The notes below the pieces were generated by a model that was given only the letters and a program-made list of their open reading frames with translations, ran no database searches and was not told the DNA's origin. The translations under genes were made by a program, and so were the position numbers. 24,719 nt of DNA, from NCBI GenBank assembly GCA_024278415.1, contig JAJRTI010000034.1, forward strand, positions 1 through 24,719, given 5' to 3'. Source of the stretch: Planctomycetota bacterium. Its GTDB lineage: Bacteria; Planctomycetota; Brocadiia; JAJRTI01. Positions 1-7,208 of this stretch are shown piece after piece. The first letter of the stretch is position 1, and the number at the start of each line of letters is the position of its first letter.

Positions 1-529
1 CCGCGCGGCGAACTCGCCGAGAAAGGCGCTCCATCTCGTCGCTTGTGAGCGCCCGCGGCTGGCTGACGTCGGGGGGGGGGCAACGTTCTGCTTTCCCATT
101 CTTGTGCTCCTGACATTTGTCCTTCCACCGATTGGCGGAAACGCGATGGCACAGGTTTTTGTGCTCCGACGATGCGCCGTGGTATAGGATCCTGTGCTAT
201 CGTCGCCACTCCCGTAGGATACGAATAGCTGCCTCAGAGTGTAACGATGGGTGCTGGCCTCGCACCAGCGCTGGGCTGCCACATTCGCCGCTGAGCCCCA
301 GCGGCTCAGCGCCCGCGGACTGACTATGGAAACGCAACCAGCGTGCCGCTTGACGTGCTGGCGCGCTTGCGATATCGTGTTCGTGCGAACTCGGGCGGGG
401 AGCCCCTCGCCTAGTCCTACTATGTCCGCGCATGAGTCAAAGGACATACTCAGCTAACGCCACTGGTGGGCCTGTCCCAGCAGTGCGGTGATTACCGACT
501 ACTGCCTAGCCATCCCTCACTTCATATCC

Positions 530-591
530 CTCTCCCTCTTCCGTTTTCTGGCTCTCGGCATGCCGAGAGCCAGAAAACGGAAGAGGGAGAG
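530..591. repeat. perfect 62-bp palindrome (inverted repeat with no spacer)
   Basis: Bases 530-560 are the exact reverse complement of 561-591, with no spacer, so a single strand could form a 31-bp hairpin with essentially no loop. Beyond position 529/592 the symmetry fails, apart from two further matching pairs (528/593 and 527/594). The left arm is pyrimidine-rich and ends in GCTCTCGGCA at the centre. No T-run follows, so it is not a standard intrinsic terminator. It may be a real cruciform-type element, the inner part of a mobile-element end, or an artefact of assembly or library fold-back. Confidence 0.9.
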
Positions 592-625
592 AGAACTGGC
601 GGCCCAGTAGTTGGCAATCATCGCT

Positions 626-646
626 GCACGGGGACATGCCCCGTGC
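626..646. repeat. hairpin, 8-bp arms
   Basis: GCACGGGG (626-633) pairs with CCCCGTGC (639-646) across the 5-nt loop ACATG. It lies about 35 bp after the 62-bp palindrome. There is no T-run on either side, so a terminator role is not supported. Confidence 0.6.
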
Positions 647-833
647 TGGCGTGCAGCCCGATCATGACATAGCAGTTGGCGAAGCGACGGTGTCCCGTGA
701 CTTATGCGCGGACATATAGCGTGAGTTGGCGAAGGGCTGCCCTTTCCCGAAGTGAACACCCAAACTGAGAGGCCTTGATCCGCCGTGCGGCGGATGCAGA
801 CGCAAGCCTTACTACGAACATTGGAGCATCCCC

Positions 834-1595
834 ATGAAACTCGGAATCGTCACCTACCAGATCGCGGCCGAGATGGACGTGCCCACGATCATCGACTTGT
901 GCAGCAAAACGGGCATCGAAGGCGTCGAACTGCGCACGACCCACGCGCATGGCGTCGAGGTTGAGCTGGGCGGGGACGCGCGCGCGGCCGTGCGGAAACA
1001 GTTCGAGGATTCATCGGTCGAGTTGGCCGGCCTCGGCAGCGCGTTCGAGTATCAGTCGGCCGATCCCGACGAGTTGCGCGCGAACATCGATGGCACGAAG
1101 GAGTATTGCCGACTGGCCGCGGACGTGGGCGCGCCGGGCGTGAAGGTGCGGCCCAACAAGTTCGCCGAGGGCGTGCCCAAGGAGAAGACCATCGAGCAGA
1201 TCGGCCTGTCGCTGCGCGAGTGCGGCGAGTTCGCGGCGGGCCTTGGCGTGCAGATTCGGCTCGAAGTGCACGGCAAGGAGACCTGCCACCCGCCGTACGT
1301 GAAACAGATGATGGACGTGGCGGATCACGACAACGTGTTCGTGTGCTGGAACTCGAACCAGGCGGACCTGGACGAGACGGGCAGCATCGACAAGCACTTC
1401 GACATGCTCAAGGACAAGATCGCGCTCGTGCACGTGCGCGACATCTGCCTGCCCGAGTATCCTTGGAAGCACCTCCTCACCCGGCTCAAGGACATGGGCT
1501 ACGAGGGCTACACACTCGCGGAGATCCCTGCCAACGAAGACCCCGAGCGCATACTGCGCTACCTGTACGCGCTGTGGCACGCGTACGTGGACTGA
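834..1595 (+). CDS. sugar phosphate isomerase/epimerase-like TIM barrel (xylose isomerase-like, AP endonuclease 2 superfamily)
   Basis: This 253-residue protein has the size and pattern of xylose-isomerase-like TIM-barrel proteins, cytoplasmic enzymes that isomerise or epimerise sugars, polyols or their derivatives using a divalent metal. The N-terminal strand MKLGIVTYQI, the GIEGVELR segment (residues 27-34) and the C-terminal GYEGYTLAEIP segment (222-232) are typical. Candidate metal ligands are Glu144 (in LEVHGKE), His200 (in LVHVRD) and Glu230 (in LAEIP). The position usually filled by Asp reads CWNSN (171-175), so an Asn replaces it or the metal site is altered. The start is supported by GGAG about 8 nt upstream. 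No signal peptide is visible. The substrate cannot be told from sequence. The gene stands alone, with hairpins but no T-run behind it. Confidence 0.85.
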   Translation: MKLGIVTYQIAAEMDVPTIIDLCSKTGIEGVELRTTHAHGVEVELGGDARAAVRKQFEDSSVELAGLGSAFEYQSADPDELRANIDGTKEYCRLAADVGAPGVKVRPNKFAEGVPKEKTIEQIGLSLRECGEFAAGLGVQIRLEVHGKETCHPPYVKQMMDVADHDNVFVCWNSNQADLDETGSIDKHFDMLKDKIALVHVRDICLPEYPWKHLLTRLKDMGYEGYTLAEIPANEDPERILRYLYALWHAYVD

Positions 1596-1603
1596 GGCAG
1601 GAA

Positions 1604-1627
1604 ACGCAAAGACGCAGAGGCGCAAAG
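1604..1627. repeat. degenerate 8-bp tandem repeat, three units
   Basis: Three consecutive 8-mers, ACGCAAAG, ACGCAGAG and GCGCAAAG, follow the stop of the preceding isomerase-like gene. Purine-rich short tandem arrays of this kind are common in intergenic DNA of environmental genomes. No function is evident. Confidence 0.55.
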
Positions 1628-1632
1628 AGGAG

Positions 1633-1696
1633 CGGACGGCCTTCGCCGTCCGTCGGAACTTCGAACCAGATTCGGAACGCGAAGGCGTTCCGCTCC
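1633..1696. repeat. intergenic hairpin pair, copy of a dispersed repeat
   Basis: Two stem-loops lie side by side. The first has arms CGGACGGC (1633-1640) and GCCGTCCG (1645-1652) around CTTC. The second has arms CGGAACGC (1673-1680) and GCGTTCCG (1685-1692) around GAAG. The 25 bases at 1672-1696 recur exactly at 15653-15677, and the 14 bases at 1646-1659 recur at 15646-15659. A third, inverted copy of the 25-mer with two mismatches is at 2230-2254. Possible roles include an RNA hairpin or a miniature mobile repeat; no T-run supports termination. Confidence 0.75.
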
Positions 1697-1721
1697 GAAC
1701 CTCGACTATGGGGCAAGGGAT

Positions 1722-2129
1722 TCATGCGGGTAACTGGACCACGCCCACGCGCACGACCACTTGCTGCCATGGAGCAGCATGCGGGTTGATAGCGCAGATC
1801 TCGCACGACAGCGTCGCTCCCTGATCGAGCAGCTTGGCTACGGGCAGGTTGCAGGCGCGCGGCACGTAGCCGATTTGTTTGCCTTGCCGCGTGATCTTCA
1901 CGGCCTGTTCGTCGTGGGGGTTCGTGGGCTCGCGCTCCAGGCTGAGCGCATCGCCGACCTTCATCGCGTGCAGCAGCTTGGGGCCATCGTAGTAGCGGAA
2001 GCCGGCCACGTGGAACTTGTCGAGTTCGCAGGGCTTGACCAGCTTGGGCTTGTCCCCGCCGTTGCCAAGCTTCAGGGTGGCCGCCAAGCCGGACAACATG
2101 CCCATGAATCCTCGTCGTGTCGTTTTCAC
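1722..2129 (-). CDS. HIRAN-domain protein with a twin-arginine (Tat) type signal
   Basis: This 135-residue protein has two parts. Residues 1-22 read TTRRGFMGML followed by a short apolar stretch, which fits the Tat export consensus (S/T)RRxF. Residues about 38-132 form a HIRAN domain, with FHVAGFRYYDG near 39-49, REPTNPHDEQAV at 66-77 and IGYVPR at 86-91. HIRAN domains are best known as nucleic-acid-binding modules at the N-terminus of SNF2-type ATPases such as HLTF. Stand-alone bacterial members with signal peptides also exist, and their function is unsettled. I chose the GTG start at 2129 because GGAGGAGGAG lies 5 nt upstream and the start gives a clean signal; a longer frame to 2171 has no ribosome site. 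The gene faces the neighbouring isomerase-like gene and has no operon partner. Export, and so action outside the cytoplasm, is inferred. Confidence 0.85.
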   Translation of the reverse strand: MKTTRRGFMGMLSGLAATLKLGNGGDKPKLVKPCELDKFHVAGFRYYDGPKLLHAMKVGDALSLEREPTNPHDEQAVKITRQGKQIGYVPRACNLPVAKLLDQGATLSCEICAINPHAAPWQQVVVRVGVVQLPA

Positions 2130-2229
2130 GGCAGCTCCTCCTCCCATGCGTGGGTTGTGGTGGCGGGCCAAGGGCTCCCTTGGCGCACGCTCTTCATTCT
2201 ACGGCCGCCTCCGACTGAGACAGCCTTCT

Positions 2230-2312
2230 GGAGCGGAAAGCCTTCGCATTCCGATGCTGAGGCGGCCGTACGATAGTGGCGGAAGGCGACCCCGAGGCTT
2301 CGGGATCCGCTC
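2230..2312 (-). repeat. composite dispersed repeat, inverted copy
   Basis: Read on the minus strand this is a 22-base module (2291-2312, exact match to 15623-15644) followed, after a 36-bp gap, by a 25-base module (2230-2254, 23 of 25 bases matching 15653-15677). The 22-mer contains the stem CCCGA/TCGGG. The copy at 15623-15677 has the same module order with a much shorter gap, which points to one repeat family with a variable interior. Confidence 0.75.
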
Positions 2313-2399
2313 TTGGATTGCGGCCGGTATCCGCGTGGACGAGCCAAAGATGGGGCACTCCAGAAGGCGCCCCGCGTGAGGCCGGTCATGGCTTGGATG

Positions 2400-2429
2400 T
2401 TGCGCACGAGCATCTGGGCCGGATATCAT
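2400..2429 (+). promoter_or_regulatory. candidate sigma70-type promoter for the exported TIM-barrel protein
   Basis: TTGCGC (2400-2405) and TATCAT (2424-2429) are 18 bp apart. Transcription would begin near 2436, about 40 nt before the ATG at 2475. The -10 box is identical to that of the pheS promoter in this window. This is a consensus match by eye only. Confidence 0.35.
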
Positions 2430-2474
2430 GCACACCACTCTGATCGCGAACGTTGTTTCACTTCGGGAAGAGAA

Positions 2475-4706
2475 ATGAAAGCTACGACAACCCACGTGCT
2501 GCTGCTGGCCTTGGTCGCATGTATGCCCAAACAAGGTGTGGCTGAGGAGGATCTCGCGCTCGGCAAAATGGTGCGCTTCGCTCCCGCGCCCAACTACCGG
2601 CTCACCGCCAAAGGGGATAGCGACGCGACCGACCTGACCGACGGGAAGCTGACCAAGCGGAAGGATGACAAGCTCTGGTTCGACTCGAGTTGCGTGGGCT
2701 GGTCGTACCCCGGGCTGGCGCAGCTCACCTTAGACCTTGGGCAAGTCGAGCCAGTCGGCGAAGTGGCGATTCGGCTCCAGGGAGGCTCGCCGCAAGCGGG
2801 GATCGCGTACCCCGGCTGGGTTGATCTCGCGGTGAGTGTCGACGGCACGACCTACTACAAGGTCGCGTCCTACTCGAAGTGGAATCCCGGCGACAAGGCC
2901 AAGTTTGGAGTCCCGAAACACGCGGGCAAGGCGTGGGTGCACAAGCTGGCGTTCAAGGATGTGAATGTACGGGCGCGATACGTGGGCTTGTCCTTCTACG
3001 GCTCAGGTCTCAACATCGCGGACGAATTGTACGTCCTGCGCGGCCCCGCGGGTACGGCGCGTGATCCCAAGGAGGTCGGCGAAGCTATTGCCATGGCGAC
3101 CGATGGCATTGCCATGTACTTTCACAAGCCAAGTCTGATGGTCTCCACGAACATTGCGACGCCGAACCCTGTGGGTGTAATCGTTGGCAAGGGATTCGAG
3201 AAGACCGCGTTCGAGGTGGTGATGGACCTGCCTGAGGGCTTGACCCTGCGGGCCGGCGGATTCGGCAACGCGCAAGTCGGCGAGCCGTCGAAGAGCAAAG
3301 TCGCCGGGGCGACGCGCGTCACGTTCAAGGTGAAGGCCATGGCGAGCAACAAGGCCGCGGGCCGGCTCTTCTTCGCCTGCGATTGGGAGCCCGGCCGGCG
3401 GGGAGAGATTCGCTACACCACGAAGTGGGCCGGCGGCTCGATGCCCGCATGCTCGATCCCCATCGAGGCGATCGAGATCCCCCAGTGCCCGGTGAAATCC
3501 AAGCGGCTCATGCTCGGCTTGGGATGGTGGGGCCTGGGCGCGAGCATGGCTTGGCCGAACTGCCTCGACGCGTTTGAAACGATCGGCTTCAACACCGTGC
3601 CGCTCATGGCGCACTGGACCAAGTTCGATGAGCCGGAGGTGAAGGCGTTCCTGGCGGACGTGGGTAAGCGCGGTTTCCGGGTCGTCAACGTGGACTCGCC
3701 GTTCCACCGCATGCTTTCGCGGCACAAGAAGGACAAGGAGATGTACTGCCAGTTCGCGGACGGCTCGGTCGGCAAACGCATGTGTCCCTCATACCGAGGG
3801 AAGCATTTTGGCGCCGAGATCCAGCGAGTCGCGGCCGAGACCGCACGAGCCGGGGCAAGCTACCTGACTTGCGACATCGAGTTGTGGGGCTGGCGAGGGC
3901 CGACGGACGCGGCCAAGTGCACGCGCTGCCAGGCCGACTTCAAGGCCAGCGGCAAGAAGGACTTGGAGGCTTGGCAGCGGGACAAGGGATTCGAAATCTG
4001 GCGAACGCTGAGCGAAGCCGTACGCAGCGAGATGGCCAAGACCGGCCTGCCCGCGCCCGACATGGGCGGATACGACTTCGAGGCGGGCAAGAGCTACCAG
4101 TTCTTCTGGCCATTTGACCGGCTCTATCCCAAGTACATGCAGAGTTCGCAAGTGTCGACGTACACTCCACTGGAGCCCTACCACATCGAGCTGATCGGCC
4201 GGAGCGTGCGCGAGCAACGTGCGCTGCTGCCCAAGAGCGACGTGCTCCCTTGGCTGACGCCCGGCGACGCCGGCACGTTCCCGGGGGATGCGTTGCGTTA
4301 CGCGCTGCTGGAGTGCTTCTGCAACGGCGCGCGCGGGGTCTATTTCTGGAGCGGACGCGTATGGGACACGGAGTCGCTCGCCGCGTTCGCCCGAACGATT
4401 CGCAACATCGCGCCGGCGGAGGACGTCATCGTGGATGGGAAGCTTCTGGAGGGAGCGATGGCGATGCCGAACGCCCGGGTCTCAGGCATGCGCAAAGGGG
4501 ATCGCATGGTGGTGCTTGTGGCCGACTACGGCTTGGTGAAGCCCAAGACGGTGCAGTTGCGGCTGCCGGTCCAAACCGCAAGCGTGGTGACGGACTTGGA
4601 CACCGGCGAGCGATTGGGCGCGGTGAGCAAGGACCGGCCGATAGTGCGCGTGCTGCTCGGGCTGGAAAAGGCGAGAGTGCTGTTGGTAGAGCCTGCGGGG
4701 AAGTAG
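2475..4706 (+). CDS. exported protein with F5/8-type-like N-terminal domain and glycosidase-like TIM barrel
   Basis: This 743-residue protein appears to be exported. It begins with a short signal (TTHVLLLALVAC); LVAC ending at Cys16 fits a lipobox, although signal peptidase I cleavage near QGVA-EE is also possible. Residues about 26-190 resemble a discoidin (F5/8 type C) jelly roll, with a GWSYPGLAQLTLDLG segment. A beta-rich linker domain (about 195-330) is followed by a TIM-barrel-like region (about 335-640). That region carries LGLGWWGLGAS, a Cys-x-x-Cys in KCTRCQADF, and the acidic pair Asp467/Glu469 in TCDIELWGW, a plausible active site. A C-terminal beta domain (about 645-743) ends the chain. 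The layout suggests carbohydrate binding and hydrolysis at the cell surface, but I cannot assign a GH family. The ATG at 2475 has GGGAAG upstream; the longer frame starting at 2313 lacks one and would bury the signal. Confidence 0.75.
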   Translation: MKATTTHVLLLALVACMPKQGVAEEDLALGKMVRFAPAPNYRLTAKGDSDATDLTDGKLTKRKDDKLWFDSSCVGWSYPGLAQLTLDLGQVEPVGEVAIRLQGGSPQAGIAYPGWVDLAVSVDGTTYYKVASYSKWNPGDKAKFGVPKHAGKAWVHKLAFKDVNVRARYVGLSFYGSGLNIADELYVLRGPAGTARDPKEVGEAIAMATDGIAMYFHKPSLMVSTNIATPNPVGVIVGKGFEKTAFEVVMDLPEGLTLRAGGFGNAQVGEPSKSKVAGATRVTFKVKAMASNKAAGRLFFACDWEPGRRGEIRYTTKWAGGSMPACSIPIEAIEIPQCPVKSKRLMLGLGWWGLGASMAWPNCLDAFETIGFNTVPLMAHWTKFDEPEVKAFLADVGKRGFRVVNVDSPFHRMLSRHKKDKEMYCQFADGSVGKRMCPSYRGKHFGAEIQRVAAETARAGASYLTCDIELWGWRGPTDAAKCTRCQADFKASGKKDLEAWQRDKGFEIWRTLSEAVRSEMAKTGLPAPDMGGYDFEAGKSYQFFWPFDRLYPKYMQSSQVSTYTPLEPYHIELIGRSVREQRALLPKSDVLPWLTPGDAGTFPGDALRYALLECFCNGARGVYFWSGRVWDTESLAAFARTIRNIAPAEDVIVDGKLLEGAMAMPNARVSGMRKGDRMVVLVADYGLVKPKTVQLRLPVQTASVVTDLDTGERLGAVSKDRPIVRVLLGLEKARVLLVEPAGK

Positions 4707-5085
4707 TCCGTAGTGCCGCGTCCCCGCCACACGCGATACGCCGAGGCGGCAAGAGTCCCTTCACCCAGTACACCAGCGAGCCGCTCGACTGCTACAGGGG
4801 AACCTACGCCGCAGAATAGGACAGATAGGACCAGGAAGATCGATGCTTTGGTGGCTGCGGCCTTTCGCGGCTTTCGATCCGTCATTCGCGGGGGCAAGAA
4901 TCGCCGTTGTAGGATGGTTGTAGGATGCAGACCTTGACACGATAGGGAGCAACGGCTTACGTTACACGGCACCGACGAGGCGACGCGAGTCGCTGAATAG
5001 GCGCCGGGCCACCAGCCTGGCGCCGCGGGTTTCGCCGTGCGGTCCGGGGCCGTTTCCCGACATTTCTTCTTCAGCGGAGATTCTC
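4707..5085. other. intergenic region, no gene seen
   Basis: The open frames here show no domain and look like chance frames. Visible items are a tandem pair of GTTGTAGGATG (4906-4927) and an inverted repeat with GGCGCC arms around 5000-5024. The GGAG before 5086 serves as ribosome site of the next gene. Confidence 0.55.
4906..4927. repeat. 11-bp direct repeat, two tandem units
   Basis: GTTGTAGGATG occurs twice without a spacer (4906-4916 and 4917-4927). It may be a slippage duplication or paired binding sites. No neighbour supports either reading. Confidence 0.6.
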
Positions 5086-6420
5086 ATGACCAATGGATGG
5101 ATTCGCGGTGCGGCGCTGCTTCTGCTCGCGGCGGCCGCGCCGGCTCAAGACCTCAAGCACGCCGCGGAACAACTGAGGATCGGGTTCGCGCAGGTGGACA
5201 TCACGCCGGCGCAGGGGGTTCTCATGACCGGGCAGGGCGTTCCTCCCGGGGAGGGCGTGGATGACCCGCTGATGGCGAGGGCATTGGTGGCCCAGAGCCG
5301 CGGCCGCACGATCGCCATCGTCTCCGTGGACCTGGTCAAGATGCGCCGCGACCTGGCCGACGCGGCCATTGCGTTGGCGTGCGAGCGCACGGGGATCGCC
5401 CGCGACGCTGTGATGATCTGTGCCACTCACAACCACAGCTCTCCCTTTGTCCCCATGAAGGGGCCCAAGAACAAGGACTACTTGTCGATGTTGCCCGCGC
5501 GTATCGCGGACAGCATCGACCAGGCGTACAAGGCCCTTCAGCCCGCGCGCATGTTCGTGGGGCGCTCTCTGGTTTTCAACGGCATCCACAACCGCCGCGT
5601 CATCTCCAAGGCCGATGGGCTGGTGCTGAACACCTGGCTGAAGAAGATGAGCGACATGAAGCAGACCCCGCAACTGCTAGGCACGGAGGGGCCTATCGAT
5701 CCTGAATTGTGGGTGGCCCGGTTCGACACTCTGAACGGGCGAGTGCTGGGGACGCTCGTGAACTTCACCTGCAATCCCAATATGCACGACCGTAGCGGCC
5801 GCAAGTGGTCGGCAGATTATCCCGGCGTCATCGCGGCGCACATGGTGCGGGCCTACGGGAAACAAGCGCTATGCGTTTTCACACTCGGCGCGGCCGGCAA
5901 CGTGAGCCCCAACAGGCCGTTCGACCCCAAGTGGCGGCAGAAAGCCGCGGCCTTTGCTAGGTCGGCCGTGTATGCGGCCAGGCACGCGATCCCCATCGAG
6001 GGGCCCATCGCAGTGGGCTACGCGCGGCGCGATCTGGAGCCGCCATACCGCAATCCGAAGGAGCAGCGCCAGGGCGCGGTCGCCCGGCTGGGCTGGCGGG
6101 AGTCGATCGGCGGCTTGCCCCCGCGGAGCCGAGTGGTCGCAGTGAACGCGGCGCGCATCGGCCCGCTGGGCATCGCCACGAACGCCGGCGAGCTGTTCGT
6201 GGAGTGGGGGCTGTCCATCAAGAAACGTTCGCCCTTCCCCTACACCATTGTGAGCGAGATGACCAACGGCTGGGTCGGCTACGAACCCACCGCACAAGGC
6301 TTCCGAAACGAGGGATATGAGGCCCTGTCCGGCGTGGCCTTCTTGTCGCTCGAGGGGATTCAGATGCTGGTGGATGCGGCGGTGGAGTTGCTGCAACAGT
6401 TGTGGGAAGAGGGCGGATAG
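5086..6420 (+). CDS. secreted neutral/alkaline ceramidase-like protein (N-terminal domain family)
   Basis: This 444-residue protein carries the catalytic-domain pattern of neutral/alkaline non-lysosomal ceramidases, zinc amidohydrolases that cleave N-acyl-sphingosine. A Sec signal covers residues 1-20 (GAALLLLAAAAPAQ). Family marks are RIGFAQVDITP, the THNH metal motif (His115, His117), AAGNVSPN with Ser274 at the nucleophile position, a SADYPG segment, AGELFVEWG (Glu ligand region) and NGWVGYEPT (Tyr ligand region). The second zinc histidine usually found before SADYPG is replaced or shifted (CNPNMHD). At 444 residues it lacks the C-terminal Ig-like domain of true ceramidases of about 650 residues or more. 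The start has GGAG nearby. It converges on the ThuA-like gene with a 19-bp gap. The substrate may be another N-acyl lipid or amide, not ceramide. Confidence 0.82.
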   Translation: MTNGWIRGAALLLLAAAAPAQDLKHAAEQLRIGFAQVDITPAQGVLMTGQGVPPGEGVDDPLMARALVAQSRGRTIAIVSVDLVKMRRDLADAAIALACERTGIARDAVMICATHNHSSPFVPMKGPKNKDYLSMLPARIADSIDQAYKALQPARMFVGRSLVFNGIHNRRVISKADGLVLNTWLKKMSDMKQTPQLLGTEGPIDPELWVARFDTLNGRVLGTLVNFTCNPNMHDRSGRKWSADYPGVIAAHMVRAYGKQALCVFTLGAAGNVSPNRPFDPKWRQKAAAFARSAVYAARHAIPIEGPIAVGYARRDLEPPYRNPKEQRQGAVARLGWRESIGGLPPRSRVVAVNAARIGPLGIATNAGELFVEWGLSIKKRSPFPYTIVSEMTNGWVGYEPTAQGFRNEGYEALSGVAFLSLEGIQMLVDAAVELLQQLWEEGG

Positions 6421-6439
6421 CCGCGGCTCCGCTTCGCGC

Positions 6440-7174
6440 TCAGGGCGCGTACGTCAGGCAGTTCATGAGAATCTGCTGGTAGCGCGGGTGTTGGAAGTCC
6501 TGCGCCTGATGGCCGGGCTGGAAGTAGAAAACCCACCCCGCGCCGCTCGCCTCCATCCATCCGGTGTTGGGCAGGAGAATCGCCGCCCCCGAGTCCGGGT
6601 CGATGCAGTGGCTCCCGAACAGAATGGTCTTGGCTCGACCCCCCACGTGCTGCTGGTTCACGAAGACTTCCGTATCGTGGAATCGCAGGGCCGGCAGGGC
6701 CTTCTGCTGGCCGCCAAGGGGGAAAAGCTGCGTCGCCTCGTACTCGACTCCGTGCGACGTGATCCAGTGGCCGGGGGACAGGTTGACGAACGTGTGGGTG
6801 GCGTGCTCGATCACGCGCCAAGGCCTGTCGGGATCGTCGCGTGGAGCGATACGGATTCCCGCGAAGTCGAGCCAGTCCGGGTTGCGTGTTTTGCTGGACG
6901 CGATGCCGTGGTGCACGATGATCATCCTGCCGCCCGCGCGGGTGTAGTCGATGAGCTTCGTCGCCGTCCCGGGCCGCAAGGTGGGATGGACGTACATGAA
7001 CACCCCGCGGTATTCCGAAAGCTCCGCGGGCAGGGCCGCTTCCTCGAAGGTCTGCACAACCTCGACCCGCGGCTGCCGCCGAAGGAACGCAAGAAGCGGC
7101 TCCAGCGGCTCCCACTCGCTGGACACAAACGCGACACGCGATCTATCTTCGCAGTGCTCGTCGTCTCGTTGCAT
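6440..7174 (-). CDS. ThuA-like domain protein (class I glutamine amidotransferase-like fold)
   Basis: This 244-residue protein resembles ThuA-like proteins, which have a glutamine-amidotransferase-like fold and usually occur in carbohydrate catabolism loci; their reaction is mostly unknown. Supporting segments are VAFVSSEWEPLEPLLAFL (14-31), the RGVFMYVHPTLRPGT turn (56-70), GGRMIIVHHGIASS (81-94), where family members usually have GxxxxHxG, and the C-terminal GWVFYFQPGHQAQDF. No signal peptide is visible. I chose ATG 7174 because GAGGAG lies 9 nt upstream; the frame extends to 7201 without such a site. It follows the preceding ceramidase-like gene by 34 nt on the same strand and is probably co-transcribed with it. 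Confidence 0.8.
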   Translation of the reverse strand: MQRDDEHCEDRSRVAFVSSEWEPLEPLLAFLRRQPRVEVVQTFEEAALPAELSEYRGVFMYVHPTLRPGTATKLIDYTRAGGRMIIVHHGIASSKTRNPDWLDFAGIRIAPRDDPDRPWRVIEHATHTFVNLSPGHWITSHGVEYEATQLFPLGGQQKALPALRFHDTEVFVNQQHVGGRAKTILFGSHCIDPDSGAAILLPNTGWMEASGAGWVFYFQPGHQAQDFQHPRYQQILMNCLTYAP

Positions 7175-7208
7175 GCTGCTCTCCTCGTTGATATCTGGCA
7201 CTCGGCCG

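Larger units (their letters stand above)
1..833. other. gene-poor left edge with hairpins and a large palindrome
   Basis: I see no convincing complete gene here. The short open frames have no recognisable domains and carry the composition of random GC-rich sequence. The stretch holds a run of ten G (71-80), a perfect 62-bp palindrome (530-591), a hairpin with 8-bp arms and a 5-nt loop (626-646), an 11-bp direct repeat AGTTGGCGAAG at 674-684 and 724-734, and a hairpin with 7-bp arms and a GTGC loop (778-795). A minus-strand frame running off the left edge (about 1-120) could be the 5' end of a gene, but the G-run makes its frame uncertain and no family is recognisable. Confidence 0.6.
2130..2474. 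other. intergenic region with an inverted copy of the dispersed repeat and a candidate promoter
   Basis: No gene is supported here. The stretch separates the divergent HIRAN gene (minus) and the large exported protein gene (plus). It contains both modules of the dispersed hairpin repeat in inverted orientation (2230-2254 and 2291-2312), and a sigma70-like promoter (2400-2429) pointing at the plus-strand gene. Confidence 0.6.
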
